Notes: a model not told the origin generated them from the letters alone. A stretch of DNA of 64,000 bases from an uncultured Anaeroplasmataceae bacterium (GCA_934229535.1 CAKQDS010000004.1:1-64000), one strand, 5' to 3'. Positions 16,424 through 25,216 are shown, counted from the stretch's first letter. Translations and numbers: made by a program.

Positions 16424-16644
16424 TGAAAAGTAGAGAATTTGCTAAATACTATGCTGTAATAACTCAGGGAATATTTAGTATAATTACTTTATTGTTATTA
16501 GGCTTTTACATTGGTAGATGGATAAATAAGGATTCTATTTGGCCACCCGTACTTGCAACAATAGGTGCAATATGTGGTATAATAATATTCATCGGCCTAA
16601 TATTAAGATTAGGTGGTGAAAAAAAGAATGGACGAAATGAGTAA
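16423..16644 (+). CDS. atpZ: AtpZ/AtpI-like small membrane protein
   Basis: 73 residues with two membrane segments (VITQGIFSIITLLLLGFYIGRWI and VLATIGAICGIIIFIGLILRL), separated by the short polar hairpin NKDSIWPP. This is the F0F1 'gene 1' (AtpZ) family, found at the head of atp operons and proposed to act with AtpI in assembly of the c ring or in cation uptake. It overlaps upp by one base and the next gene by 17 bases. Confidence 0.8.
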   Translation: MKSREFAKYYAVITQGIFSIITLLLLGFYIGRWINKDSIWPPVLATIGAICGIIIFIGLILRLGGEKKNGRNE

Positions 16645-17032
16645 ATTTGGTATAATTGTTGTTCCAATAACTTGGGCTGTTGGCGCAATTGTAGCAATTA
16701 TTCTTGGTATATGGGGCCCAGATAGATGGTGGCTTAGCTATTTGCTTGGACTTATGACTGCACTTTTAAATTTTGGCTTGATGATGAAGTCAAATAGAAG
16801 ATTAGCAGAAAAAACTAAAAGTCAAGAAGAAATTAAGCCTAAAAGGATGGCTTTGACAGGCTACTCAGTAAGAATTATTGTTTTTGTTGCAATTTTTACT
16901 GCTGTCTGCTACAGTCAATTTAAAACTGAGAATCCTCGTTTTTTTGCAATACCAATGATTATTGGGTATTTAACCCTAAAGCTTGTTGTGATTGCTTATG
17001 GAATTATAAAAAGAGGGAAGGTGAATTCTTAG
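16628..17032 (+). CDS. atpI: ATP synthase subunit I
   Basis: 134 residues, with paired N-terminal membrane segments (IIVVPITWAVGAIVAIILGIW; WLSYLLGLMTALLNFGLMM), a basic loop of about 30 residues, and two C-terminal segments (IIVFVAIFTAVCYS; FAIPMIIGYLTLKLVVIAYG). This four-helix pattern is the ATP-synt_I family, an assembly factor for the rotor ring. The start is ATG 16628, with AGGTGG 11 bases upstream; an upstream GTG at 16613 overlaps that SD. It ends one base into atpB. Confidence 0.8.
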   Translation: MDEMSKFGIIVVPITWAVGAIVAIILGIWGPDRWWLSYLLGLMTALLNFGLMMKSNRRLAEKTKSQEEIKPKRMALTGYSVRIIVFVAIFTAVCYSQFKTENPRFFAIPMIIGYLTLKLVVIAYGIIKRGKVNS

Positions 17033-17706
17033 TGCTTGATTATTTAAGAAGTTTTCCTGGACAGGTTAAATCAACTATTGGAATAACTATTGTTTTATCA
17101 ATATTTTTTATCTTATTTTATTTCATTAAATTAAGAAAAATTAATCCAATGGAAAAAACACCTAAATGGATTATTCCTTTTACGATGGTCGTAGATTTAA
17201 TCAATAATTTTGTTAAAACTAATATTGGTAAGCGTTGGCGTGTTTATTCACCTTATTTTACAACATTAGCTATATTTTTATTTACAGCTAATACTTGTTC
17301 AATATTTGGACTTACACCACCAACAAATTATGTAGTGAACAATGCAGCTCTTGCGGTATTATCATTTTTGATAATTCAAGTAACAGGTATTGTTTCTAAT
17401 GGTATTTTAGGTTATTTAAAAAGCTTTTTAGAACCAATATTCTTACTTTTACCAATTAATATTATATCTGAATTATCATTACCATTATCATTATGCTTAC
17501 GTTTATTTGGTAATATTTTAAGTGGCACAGTTCTTTCAACACTTATTACTGGTGTTTTAGGACCATTCTGTATTCCATTTTTACCATTATACAATATAGT
17601 ATTTGATATTGGCTTTGGTATAATTCAAACGGCTGTGTTTGTTATATTGTCGATTGTATTTACATCGATGAAAATTAAAGATGAAGAAAAAATATATAGT
17701 AATTAA
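17032..17706 (+). CDS. atpB: ATP synthase F0 subunit a
   Basis: The stator half-channel subunit. 224 residues, with the C-terminal ion-translocating helices intact. The essential Arg lies in LPLSLCLRLFGNILSGTVLS, followed by FDIGFGIIQTAVFVILSIVF. The start is GTG 17032, overlapping the upstream stop. Its ion specificity is set together with the c subunit that follows, whose binding site looks Na+-type. Confidence 0.93.
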   Translation: MLDYLRSFPGQVKSTIGITIVLSIFFILFYFIKLRKINPMEKTPKWIIPFTMVVDLINNFVKTNIGKRWRVYSPYFTTLAIFLFTANTCSIFGLTPPTNYVVNNAALAVLSFLIIQVTGIVSNGILGYLKSFLEPIFLLLPINIISELSLPLSLCLRLFGNILSGTVLSTLITGVLGPFCIPFLPLYNIVFDIGFGIIQTAVFVILSIVFTSMKIKDEEKIYSN

Positions 17707-17720
17707 GGAGATTTAAAAAA

Positions 17721-18008
17721 ATGTTAACACAAATTTGTACTATTTTAACTATGTTAGTGGAGGCTGCTTCTCCATATAATGAATTTTTCGCTCGTGGTAT
17801 GGCTTATATTGGTGCTGGTATAGCTGTATTTACAGGTGTCGGTGCGGCAATTGGTGAAGGAAATGTTGCTGCTCACGCTGTTGAGGCAATTGGCCGTCAA
17901 CCAGAAGCATCTGGTAAAATTACTCTTACAATGTTAATTGGTCAAGCAGTATCTGAAACTACTGGTCTTTATGGTTTAATTATCGCAATTATGCTTTGCA
18001 TGAAGTAA
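17721..18008 (+). CDS. atpE: ATP synthase F0 subunit c, two-carboxylate Na+-type site
   Basis: The rotor ring protein: two hydrophobic helices joined by the polar loop RQPEA. 95 residues, with a 20-residue N-terminal extension. Helix 1 has GEG with Glu46 where the Na+-type enzyme of Ilyobacter has Gln32; helix 2 has GQAVSETTGLY, giving Val77, Glu79, Thr80, Thr81 and Tyr84 at the positions of Val63, Glu65, Ser66, Thr67 and Tyr70. Two carboxylates plus hydroxyl ligands match the Na+-binding type described for Fusobacterium. Sodium coupling is therefore likely, but inferred. Confidence 0.93.
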   Translation: MLTQICTILTMLVEAASPYNEFFARGMAYIGAGIAVFTGVGAAIGEGNVAAHAVEAIGRQPEASGKITLTMLIGQAVSETTGLYGLIIAIMLCMK

Positions 18009-18027
18009 AATATAAGGAGGCACAAAT

Positions 18028-18591
18028 ATGATTTTAGCTTCTCTAAATGAAACGCTAGAAAATATTGCTGATATTGTTAATAAATGCTTAGGTCCACTTG
18101 GTAGTGAAGGCTTTAGTTTTAATACAATTCGCGATTTTTTAATTCAAATTTGTGCTACTATTATCTTATTTGTTGTTGTTAGATTCTTTTTTTGGAAGCC
18201 TATCACTAATATTTTAGAGGCTAGAAGAAAAAATATGGATGAGCAGCTTGAAGAGGCGTTACAAATGAAAAAAGATAACGCTAAGCTTCAGTTAGAGCTT
18301 GATCGTCAAATGTCTGAAGCTAAAGAGCAAATCAAAGAATTGATGGAAAAGGCTCAAAAGGAAAGCAATCTTTTAAGAGAAGAAATCATCAACCAGGCTC
18401 AAAAAGAAGCAAGAGAAAGACTTGATAATTTAGAAGTTGAGTTGGAACAGGAAAAATCAAAATATGAAAAGCAGATCAAAAAGGAAATTGTTGATATTGC
18501 TTTTTTAGCGGCTAGCAAGATTGTATCTAAGGAAGTTGACCGTGAAAAATATTTAGATGTTGTTGATGATTTATTAAAGGAGGCCAAGTAA
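18028..18591 (+). CDS. atpF: ATP synthase F0 subunit b
   Basis: The peripheral stalk. 187 residues: a roughly 35-residue N-terminal region before a single membrane helix (LIQICATIILFVVVRFFFW), then KPITNILEARRKNMDEQLEEA and a long Glu/Lys/Gln coiled coil to the delta-binding C terminus. The N-terminal extension before the membrane helix is a little longer than usual. A good AAGGAGG SD precedes the ATG. The next gene starts 2 bp after the stop. Confidence 0.92.
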   Translation: MILASLNETLENIADIVNKCLGPLGSEGFSFNTIRDFLIQICATIILFVVVRFFFWKPITNILEARRKNMDEQLEEALQMKKDNAKLQLELDRQMSEAKEQIKELMEKAQKESNLLREEIINQAQKEARERLDNLEVELEQEKSKYEKQIKKEIVDIAFLAASKIVSKEVDREKYLDVVDDLLKEAK

Positions 18592-18593
18592 TA

Positions 18594-19112
18594 ATGATTG
18601 CATCAGAATATGCAAATGCACTTTATGAATTGGCTTTAGAAGATAACAAGGAAGATATAATAGATAGCAATTTGAATGATTTTGTTAGCTTATTAGGCTT
18701 AAATCCTGATTTTAAGAAAATAATCGAAACAAATACAATTAGACATAACAAGAAAATAGAGCTTTTAAAAAATGTTTTAAAGGGCTTTGATTCTTTATTT
18801 ATTGATTTTTTAGCTGTTGTTAATGATCATGATCGCTTTAAAGAAATTAATGATATAATGGTTGAATATAAGAAAATAATTGATAATGCTAAAAATATTT
18901 TGCATATTGATGTTATGTCTTGCTATAAATTACAAGAAGACGAATTAAAAAGAATTAGAAATGCCTTAGAAAGAAAATATCCATCTAAAAATATTGAGAT
19001 TACAAATGTTATTGATGAATCCTTGATTGGCGGAATTAATATTGTATGTAATGGTCAAAATTATGATATTTCTTTAAAGCGTCAATTAGATGTAATGAAG
19101 GCATCACTATAG
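18594..19112 (+). CDS. atpH: ATP synthase F1 subunit delta
   Basis: Links the b stalk to the top of F1. 172 residues, with the family start SEYANALYELALE and the C-terminal region VIDESLIGGINIVCNGQNYDISLKRQLD. Order and spacing between atpF and atpA are standard. Confidence 0.92.
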   Translation: MIASEYANALYELALEDNKEDIIDSNLNDFVSLLGLNPDFKKIIETNTIRHNKKIELLKNVLKGFDSLFIDFLAVVNDHDRFKEINDIMVEYKKIIDNAKNILHIDVMSCYKLQEDELKRIRNALERKYPSKNIEITNVIDESLIGGINIVCNGQNYDISLKRQLDVMKASL

Positions 19113-19124
19113 AAAGGATAAATT

Positions 19125-20633
19125 ATGTCAAATATAAATTTATCAGAAATCTCTAATTTGATAAAAGAGCAAATTCGTTCTTATAAGGAAGAAATTCATA
19201 CTGAAAACATTGGTAAGGTTGTTGAAGTTGGCGATGGTATTGCAATTATCTATGGCTTAGAGCATGCAATGCAAGGTGAACTTTTAATATTTCCAAATGA
19301 TGTATATGGTATGGTTCAAAATCTTGAAAACGATACTGTTGGTGCCATTTTGCTTGGCGAGAGCTCTTTAATTAAAGAGGGCGACATTGTTAAGTGTAGT
19401 GGTAGAATATTAGAGGTTCCTGTTGGTGAAGGCTTGATTGGTCGTGTTGTCAATGCCTTAGGACAACCAATTGATGGCTTTGGCCCAATTGAAATTAAAG
19501 AATATAGACCTATTGAAAATAAAGCTACAGGCGTTTTAGATCGTAGTAGCGTTGATACACCACTTCAAACTGGTATTAAGGTAATTGATGCTTTAGTTCC
19601 TATTGGAAGAGGTCAAAGAGAATTAATTATTGGAGATAGACAAACAGGAAAAACATCAATTGCAGTTGATACAATCCTAAATCAAAAGGATAAGGATGTT
19701 ATTTGTATTTATGTTGCTATTGGTCAAAAGGAATCTACTGTTAGCTCTGTATATGAAACCTTAAAGGCTAATGGAGCAATGAATTACTCAATCATTGTTA
19801 ATGCATCAGCTTCAAATCCAAGCTCATTATTATATATTGCGCCATATAGTGGTGTTTCTATGGCTGAATATTTTATGTATCAAGGCAAGGATGTTTTAAT
19901 TGTCTATGATGATTTATCTAAGCATGCTGTTGCTTATCGAGAAATGAGCTTATTACTTCATCGTCCTCCTGGACGTGAAGCATATCCGGGCGATGTTTTC
20001 TATCTACATTCACGTCTTTTAGAGCGTGCTGCTAAGCTTTCAAGTGAGCTTGGTGGAGGAAGTATAACTGCTTTACCAATAATTGAAACTCAAGCTGGAG
20101 ATATTTCTGCATATATTCCAACTAATGTAATTTCCATTACTGATGGTCAAATTTTCCTTCAAAGTGATTATTTCTATAAAGGAATTCGTCCTGCTATTAA
20201 TGCTGGTTTGTCTGTATCACGTGTTGGTGGTGCTGCTCAATCAAAGGCTATTAAAAAGGTATGTGGAACCTTAAGACTTGATCTTGCAAGCTATCGTGAG
20301 CTTGAATCATTTACTCAATTTGGATCTGATTTGGATGCTTCAACTAAAGCAAGACTTGATCGTGGAGCAAGAACAATTGAAATCTTGAAGCAGGATTTAC
20401 ATAAAACCTTGTCTATGGAGCAGGAATCCGTTATTTTATATTGCTTGACTCATGGCTTTTTAGATGATATTGCTTTAAATGACATTGCAAGATTTGAAAG
20501 AGAATTATATATGTCATTAAATACAAGCGAAGAAGGAAAAGCTTTAACAAGAGTAATTACTCTTACAAAGTCATTACCTGATTTTGAAAAGCTTGATAGT
20601 TTTATTACTGCATTTAAAAAGACATTTATGTAG
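19125..20633 (+). CDS. atpA: ATP synthase F1 subunit alpha
   Basis: Non-catalytic nucleotide-binding subunit. 502 residues, with the N-terminal barrel (GKVVEVGDGIAIIYGLEHAM), Walker A GDRQTGKTS, VYVAIGQKESTVS, Walker B VLIVYDDLSKHA, the alpha/beta signature PAINAGLSVSRVGGAAQ containing the arginine finger, and a helical C-terminal domain. A GGATAA-type SD lies before the ATG. Confidence 0.97.
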   Translation: MSNINLSEISNLIKEQIRSYKEEIHTENIGKVVEVGDGIAIIYGLEHAMQGELLIFPNDVYGMVQNLENDTVGAILLGESSLIKEGDIVKCSGRILEVPVGEGLIGRVVNALGQPIDGFGPIEIKEYRPIENKATGVLDRSSVDTPLQTGIKVIDALVPIGRGQRELIIGDRQTGKTSIAVDTILNQKDKDVICIYVAIGQKESTVSSVYETLKANGAMNYSIIVNASASNPSSLLYIAPYSGVSMAEYFMYQGKDVLIVYDDLSKHAVAYREMSLLLHRPPGREAYPGDVFYLHSRLLERAAKLSSELGGGSITALPIIETQAGDISAYIPTNVISITDGQIFLQSDYFYKGIRPAINAGLSVSRVGGAAQSKAIKKVCGTLRLDLASYRELESFTQFGSDLDASTKARLDRGARTIEILKQDLHKTLSMEQESVILYCLTHGFLDDIALNDIARFERELYMSLNTSEEGKALTRVITLTKSLPDFEKLDSFITAFKKTFM

Positions 20634-20643
20634 GAGGTAGTAT

Positions 20644-21507
20644 ATGGCTAACTCTTTAAGAGATGTAAAAATTCGTATTGAATCAACTAAATCAACAGCA
20701 CAAATTACAAAAGCTATGTATATGGTTTCACAATCAAAGGTAACAAAGGCTTTGGAGCAATATAATAGCTATAAGGACTTTATGCAAAGAATTGCTGATT
20801 TAGTTTATAATGTAGCAAGTGATGAATCTATTTTGGATGTTCATCCTCTTTTAAAGGAAAGAGAAATTAAAAAGAGATGTTATTTAATAATTACATCAGA
20901 TCGTGGTCTTGCGGGAGTATATAATTCATCTATTTATAAGGCTTTGGAAGAGGAAGTAGGAGATAAGAATGATTTTATCGTTGCTGCAATTGGTAAGCAA
21001 GGCTATTCATTTTTAAAAAGAAAAAAATATGAATTAATTAAAGATGAACCTACACTTGTTCGTGATGATGTGATGTTTTTGGATATTGTTCCACTTGCTA
21101 ATGAAATAATAGCTATGTATTTAAATAATGAAATTGATGAATTAATTATTATTTATAATCATTATATAAATAGCTTAACTAATGAAATACATAAAGAAAG
21201 AATTCTACCTATTTCAAAAATTGAAGGTTCAAAAAGTAATGAAAATTATATTTTTGAAGCAGGTGTGGAGCATACATTAGATATGATTTTGCCAATGTAT
21301 GTTAAAGATATGATATATGGAATAATCTTGGATGCTAAGGCAGCTGAGCATTGCTCAAGAAGAAATGCTATGAAAAATGCTACCGATAATGCTGACAAGG
21401 TTATTTCTAAGTTACAAATATTATATAATCGTGCCCGTCAAGATGTTATTACTAATGAATTAATTGATATTGTAGGCGGTGCAAATGCAATAGGAGGAGA
21501 CAACTAG
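20644..21507 (+). CDS. atpG: ATP synthase F1 subunit gamma
   Basis: The central shaft. 287 residues, with the N-terminal coiled-coil helix (LRDVKIRIESTKSTAQITKAMYMVSQSK), the Rossmann-like middle (IITSDRGLAGVYNSSIY) and the C-terminal helix with SRRNAMKNATDNADKVISKLQ. Strong AGGAGG SD. The gap to atpD is one base. Confidence 0.95.
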   Translation: MANSLRDVKIRIESTKSTAQITKAMYMVSQSKVTKALEQYNSYKDFMQRIADLVYNVASDESILDVHPLLKEREIKKRCYLIITSDRGLAGVYNSSIYKALEEEVGDKNDFIVAAIGKQGYSFLKRKKYELIKDEPTLVRDDVMFLDIVPLANEIIAMYLNNEIDELIIIYNHYINSLTNEIHKERILPISKIEGSKSNENYIFEAGVEHTLDMILPMYVKDMIYGIILDAKAAEHCSRRNAMKNATDNADKVISKLQILYNRARQDVITNELIDIVGGANAIGGDN

Positions 21508-21508
21508 T

Positions 21509-22915
21509 ATGCCAGGAATAATAGTTGAAGTTAAAGGACCAGTTGTTGACGTTAGCTTTGAAAATGAACCACTTCCTAAAATTAATGATGCTTTAAAGGT
21601 TAAAATTGATGAAAAATACAATCATGGCTTTGCTATTGATTTAACTCTTGAGGTAGCATTACATGTTGGTGGTGGTATTGTTCGTTGTATAGCTATGGAT
21701 TCAACAAATGGTCTTGTAAGAGGTATGCCAGTAGTAAATACTAATTCACCTATAACTGTTCCAGTTGGTGAAGAAACATTAGGAAGAGTATTTAATGTAC
21801 TTGGTGATCCAATTGATAAAAAAGGTCAAGTTTCAAATGACTGTAAAAGAATGCCAATTCATAGAGAAGCACCTACCTTGGAGGATTTATCCACAAAGGT
21901 TGAAATTTTGGAAACAGGAATTAAGGTTATTGACCTTCTTGCTCCTTATATTAAGGGTGGAAAAATTGGTTTGTTTGGTGGAGCTGGAGTAGGTAAAACT
22001 GTACTTATTCAGGAGCTTATTCATAATGTTGCTCAAGAGCATGGTGGAATTTCTGTTTTTACAGGTGTTGGCGAGAGAACAAGAGAAGGAAACGACCTAT
22101 ATAATGAAATGTCTGAGTCTGGAGTTTTAGCTAAAACAGCAATGGTTTTTGGTCAAATGAACGAGCCACCTGGAGCAAGAATGCGTGTTGCGTTAAGCGG
22201 TTTAACAATGGCTGAGCATTTCAGAGATGTTGAGCATCAGGATGTACTTTTATTTATTGATAATATTTTTAGATTTACGCAAGCTGGATCTGAAGTTTCA
22301 GCATTGCTTGGTAGAATGCCTTCAGCTGTAGGATATCAACCAACCCTTGCAACAGAAATGGGTAAGCTACAAGAAAGAATTACCTCAACAAAAGAAGGAT
22401 CAATTACATCTATTCAAGCAATTTATGTTCCTGCTGATGATTATACTGACCCAGCACCAGCTACAACATTTACTCATCTAGATGCAACTACCAACCTAAC
22501 AAGAAAGCTTACTGAAGAGGGTATTTATCCGGCTGTTGATCCACTTGCCTCAACATCTAGAGCCTTACAACCAGGAATTGTTTCTAAAGAGCATTATGAA
22601 ACAGCTCGTGCTGTTCAGCAATTAATTCAAAGATATAATGAATTACTAGATATAATTGCTATTTTAGGTATGGATGAATTATCTGAGGCTGATAAGCTTG
22701 TTGTTAAACGTGCTCGTCGTGTCCGTTTATTCTTATCACAAAATATGTTTATTGGTAGTGCATTTACTGGTATAGCTGGCTCATATGTACCACTTAGTGA
22801 AACAATTAGAGGCTTCAAGGAAATATTAGAAGGTAAGCATGATGATTTACCTGAGGAAGCATTTAGACTAGTTGGTACTATTGATGATGCAATAGAAAAG
22901 GCCAAGAAATTATGA
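21509..22915 (+). CDS. atpD: ATP synthase F1 subunit beta
   Basis: Catalytic subunit. 468 residues, with Walker A GGAGVGKT, GERTREGNDLYNEM carrying the catalytic Glu, Walker B VLLFIDNIFRFTQAGSEVSALLGRMPSAVGYQPTL (DELSEAD motif later as MDELSEADKL), and the family signature PAVDPLASTSRAL. SD AGGAGG overlaps the end of atpG. The stop overlaps the atpC start (ATGA). Confidence 0.98.
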   Translation: MPGIIVEVKGPVVDVSFENEPLPKINDALKVKIDEKYNHGFAIDLTLEVALHVGGGIVRCIAMDSTNGLVRGMPVVNTNSPITVPVGEETLGRVFNVLGDPIDKKGQVSNDCKRMPIHREAPTLEDLSTKVEILETGIKVIDLLAPYIKGGKIGLFGGAGVGKTVLIQELIHNVAQEHGGISVFTGVGERTREGNDLYNEMSESGVLAKTAMVFGQMNEPPGARMRVALSGLTMAEHFRDVEHQDVLLFIDNIFRFTQAGSEVSALLGRMPSAVGYQPTLATEMGKLQERITSTKEGSITSIQAIYVPADDYTDPAPATTFTHLDATTNLTRKLTEEGIYPAVDPLASTSRALQPGIVSKEHYETARAVQQLIQRYNELLDIIAILGMDELSEADKLVVKRARRVRLFLSQNMFIGSAFTGIAGSYVPLSETIRGFKEILEGKHDDLPEEAFRLVGTIDDAIEKAKKL

Positions 22916-23301
22916 AAATAGCTATTTCTACTCACCAAGGAAGCTTGTACAACGATATTGTTGATTATGTTGTTGTTAGTGCCCAGGATGGTGAATTTGC
23001 AATATTAAAGGATCATGCACCAATAATTTCAGTGATTGATGATGGATATGTAAAGCTTGTATTAAATGAAAATGAAGCATTTGTTGCGTTAAGAGCTTCA
23101 GTTTTAGAATTTCATGATAATGTTTTAAGTATATTAGCTCAAGAGGCTCATATCGGTAGTACTGCTAAAAGTGCAAAAGAGCATCTTGATGAATTACGAA
23201 AAAGTCGTTTGGAAACCAATAGAAAGGAATCAGCCGACTTTACGCAAATGGAAAAAGAATTAAGAGAAAGCTTAAAAAAATCAAGAGCTGGATCTTTATA
23301 G
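22912..23301 (+). CDS. atpC: ATP synthase F1 subunit epsilon
   Basis: Regulatory subunit. 129 residues: N-terminal beta sandwich (ISTHQGSLYNDIVDYVVVSAQDGEFAILKDHAPIIS, then DGYVKLVLNENEAFVALRAS) and a helical hairpin C terminus rich in Glu, Lys and Arg. It overlaps atpD by four bases, and its stop lies in the terminator that follows. Confidence 0.92.
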   Translation: MKIAISTHQGSLYNDIVDYVVVSAQDGEFAILKDHAPIISVIDDGYVKLVLNENEAFVALRASVLEFHDNVLSILAQEAHIGSTAKSAKEHLDELRKSRLETNRKESADFTQMEKELRESLKKSRAGSL

Positions 23302-23326
23302 CAATACCCTAGTGTATTGCTTTTTA
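23300..23326 (+). terminator. Terminator of the atp operon
   Basis: 8-bp stem AGCAATAC (23300-23307) / GTATTGCT (23314-23321), a 6-base loop and a T run. The DUF1146 gene starts 16 bases later, so some readthrough is likely. Confidence 0.8.
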
Positions 23327-23341
23327 TTTAGGAGAATGACT

Positions 23342-23569
23342 ATGCTAGGAATAAATTACACGATTTTAAATAATTTTATTTATATAATAGGCTTTTGTAT
23401 TATTTTTTATGTAACATTCCAAATTCTTAGAGCTACAAGGCTTGATGAGCTTTTTAAGCAGGGAAGGATTTGGCAAATAAGATTAGCATATATTTTTATA
23501 TGTATAATTGTCTCTCACTTAATTATGAGTGCGATTTTGATGATTTGTCAAACTTTTTTAGTGCAATAA
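23342..23569 (+). CDS. DUF1146 small membrane protein (YwzB-like)
   Basis: 75 residues with two membrane segments, FIYIIGFCIIFYVTFQIL and LAYIFICIIVSHLIMSAILMI, separated by RATRLDELFKQGRIWQIR, the conserved charged loop of the YwzB/DUF1146 family. That family commonly sits just behind atpC in Bacillota; its role is not known. The start is ATG 23342, 7 bases after GGAG; nearer upstream starts crowd the SD. Confidence 0.78.
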   Translation: MLGINYTILNNFIYIIGFCIIFYVTFQILRATRLDELFKQGRIWQIRLAYIFICIIVSHLIMSAILMICQTFLVQ

Positions 23570-23618
23570 TGTATAAGTAAGGCCTCATTGTTAATAATAA
23601 TTTTGAGGTGAAACAAAA

Positions 23619-24293
23619 TTGAAAGGAAAAATTAAAAGATTCTTTCTGGAAAAGAGAGAATTAATTGTTTTTTTAGGTGTTCTAGCAGTTATCTTTACAA
23701 CAGTTATTACTGTAATAAGTATTGCAATGAAGGATGCGAATAATGTAAGTGGTGAAATCGAAAGTGAAATAACATCAAGTACTATTCCATCATCAAGCAG
23801 TAAAGGCGTGGAAAGTAGCAAAGAATTACCAACAACTATTGGTCTTCCTATAACAGGTGAATATAAAATTGTTCGTGAATTTTTTGATTCAACTAAAACA
23901 AGTGAAGAATTAGCCACCGCAATAATTTATACTGGAAGCTATTATGTAGAATCAAAGGGAATAAGCTTTGCGCGTGAAGATAATAGTAGCTTTGAGGTAA
24001 ATGCAATCTATCCTGGAACAGTTAAAGAAATAAATTATGATGAAGCAAATGGCTATTCAATAACAATTGATCATAATAATGGTTTGATTAGTACATATAA
24101 ATCACTTAGTAGCTGTAATGTTAGTCAAAATGATTATGTTGCTTCAAGTGATGTTATTGGTGTATCAGGTAGTAGAGTATATGATTCTGATGCCGGTGTG
24201 CATGTTCATGTTGAAGTCAAATTGAACAATAGTTATTTAAATTTAAAAGACTTAATTGGTAAAGAAATTGAAGAAGTAGTAGAAGTTAAGTAA
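23619..24293 (+). CDS. spoIIQ: SpoIIQ-like forespore engulfment protein, degenerate M23 domain
   Basis: Bitopic protein: cytoplasmic basic N terminus, one membrane helix (LIVFLGVLAVIFTTVITVISIAM), a Ser/Thr-rich linker, and a LytM/M23 fold. In active M23 enzymes the first metal motif is HxGxD; here the equivalent is SKGIS (in VESKGISFA), so both ligands are lost, while the final HVH (GVHVHVEV) is kept. Loss of the first His is also known in Bacillus SpoIIQ, which binds SpoIIIAH between mother cell and forespore. The next gene is spoIIID, the same neighbour as in Bacillus. TTG start with GAGGTG 8 bases upstream. Confidence 0.85.
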   Translation: MKGKIKRFFLEKRELIVFLGVLAVIFTTVITVISIAMKDANNVSGEIESEITSSTIPSSSSKGVESSKELPTTIGLPITGEYKIVREFFDSTKTSEELATAIIYTGSYYVESKGISFAREDNSSFEVNAIYPGTVKEINYDEANGYSITIDHNNGLISTYKSLSSCNVSQNDYVASSDVIGVSGSRVYDSDAGVHVHVEVKLNNSYLNLKDLIGKEIEEVVEVK

Positions 24294-24294
24294 T

Positions 24295-24327
24295 AAAATC
24301 AGTGCTTTTTGGCACTGATTTTGTTTT
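24295..24327 (+). terminator. Terminator after spoIIQ
   Basis: 11-bp stem AAAATCAGTGC (24295-24305) / GCACTGATTTT (24312-24322) with a 6-base loop, then GTTTT. Confidence 0.85.
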
Positions 24328-24369
24328 AAATAAATAATTTAATGCATATAATAATAAGGGTGATAAAGG

Positions 24370-24633
24370 GTGAATACAGTTATTCATGATAGAGTATTAA
24401 AAATGGCAGATATATTATTATTAGAGCAAACAACAATTCGCGAGGTTGCAAAAAAGGTTGGTTATTCAAAATCAACTGTACATAAGGATCTAACAATTAA
24501 ATTACCTAAAATTGATTATAGCTTATATTTGAATGTAAAAAAATTATTAGATTATAATAAAATGATTCGCCATATTAGAGGTGGCGAATCAACTAAGCAT
24601 AAATACGAAGAAATCAAATATCAGAAGTATTAA
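24370..24633 (+). CDS. spoIIID: Mother-cell sporulation regulator SpoIIID
   Basis: 87-residue DNA-binding protein that tunes the sigma-E regulon. The helix-turn-helix (TTIREVAKKVGYSKSTVHKDLTIKLP) and the following YLNVKKLLDYNKMIRHIRGGESTKHKY match SpoIIID closely, including the basic C-terminal helix. It starts with GTG (24370) after AAGGGTGAT. Upstream, CATATAAT (24345-24352) matches 7 of 8 bases of the sigma-E -10 consensus CATACAHT, though no good -35 is seen. Its last 20 bases overlap the convergent yigZ gene. Confidence 0.93.
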   Translation: MNTVIHDRVLKMADILLLEQTTIREVAKKVGYSKSTVHKDLTIKLPKIDYSLYLNVKKLLDYNKMIRHIRGGESTKHKYEEIKYQKY

Positions 24634-25201
24634 TAATTGCATTTTCATTTGTTATTTTTTTAATTCTATTAATTTCTTCTTCAAATTGAGATGTGGGGAT
24701 TTCAATTTCTAAATAAACAGAGGTAGTAAAGCTAGAATTAACAATTTGAAAGCTTCCTCTTAGAATTTCTTGGTAGTCTTTATATGAGCAAATTACAGTT
24801 ATTTTTCTTTTTTCAATTAAATCAATGAATGTTGAGCTTTCTATTGCTTTAAGACAAGCATTAGAATAGGCTCTTACTAAGCCTCCAGTTCCTAGCAATG
24901 TTCCACCAAAATATCTTGTAACTATCACTAAGGTATTGGTTATTTCTTTCTTCAATAAAATGTTTAAAATAGGGTAACCAGCTGTTTTTTGTGGTTCACC
25001 GTCATCATTGCATTTAAAAATATTTTGTTTTGGACCTAAAATGTAGGCATAGACATGATGCTTGGCATCGAAAAATTCTTTTTTAATTTTTCTTAAATGT
25101 TCCTTTATTTCATTTTCATTATTAATTGGAATAATATCACAAATAAAAATAGATTTTAAAACCGTTATTTCACATCTGGTTGGTTTTGTTAATATTTTCA
25201 T
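24614..25201 (-). CDS. YigZ/IMPACT family protein
   Basis: 195 residues. The N-terminal UPF0029/Impact domain has the diagnostic stretches DAKHHVYAYILG, NDDGEPQKTAGYPIL and VTRYFGGTLLGTGGLVRAYSNA; a smaller ferredoxin-like domain follows. The bacterial YigZ/YvyE proteins have no settled function (homologues of the eukaryotic GCN2 inhibitor). It is convergent with spoIIID, overlapping by 20 bp, so the two messages can pair at their 3' ends. An extended -10 (TGATATAAT, 25225-25217 on the minus strand) lies upstream. Confidence 0.9.
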   Translation of the reverse strand: MKILTKPTRCEITVLKSIFICDIIPINNENEIKEHLRKIKKEFFDAKHHVYAYILGPKQNIFKCNDDGEPQKTAGYPILNILLKKEITNTLVIVTRYFGGTLLGTGGLVRAYSNACLKAIESSTFIDLIEKRKITVICSYKDYQEILRGSFQIVNSSFTTSVYLEIEIPTSQFEEEINRIKKITNENAIINTSDI

Positions 25202-25216
25202 AATATCACCAAAATA

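Noticed and set aside
23571..23600. Possible sigma-F promoter (GTATA) before spoIIQ
   Set aside because: The -35-like GTATA is present but no GGNNANANT-type -10 is found at the required distance.
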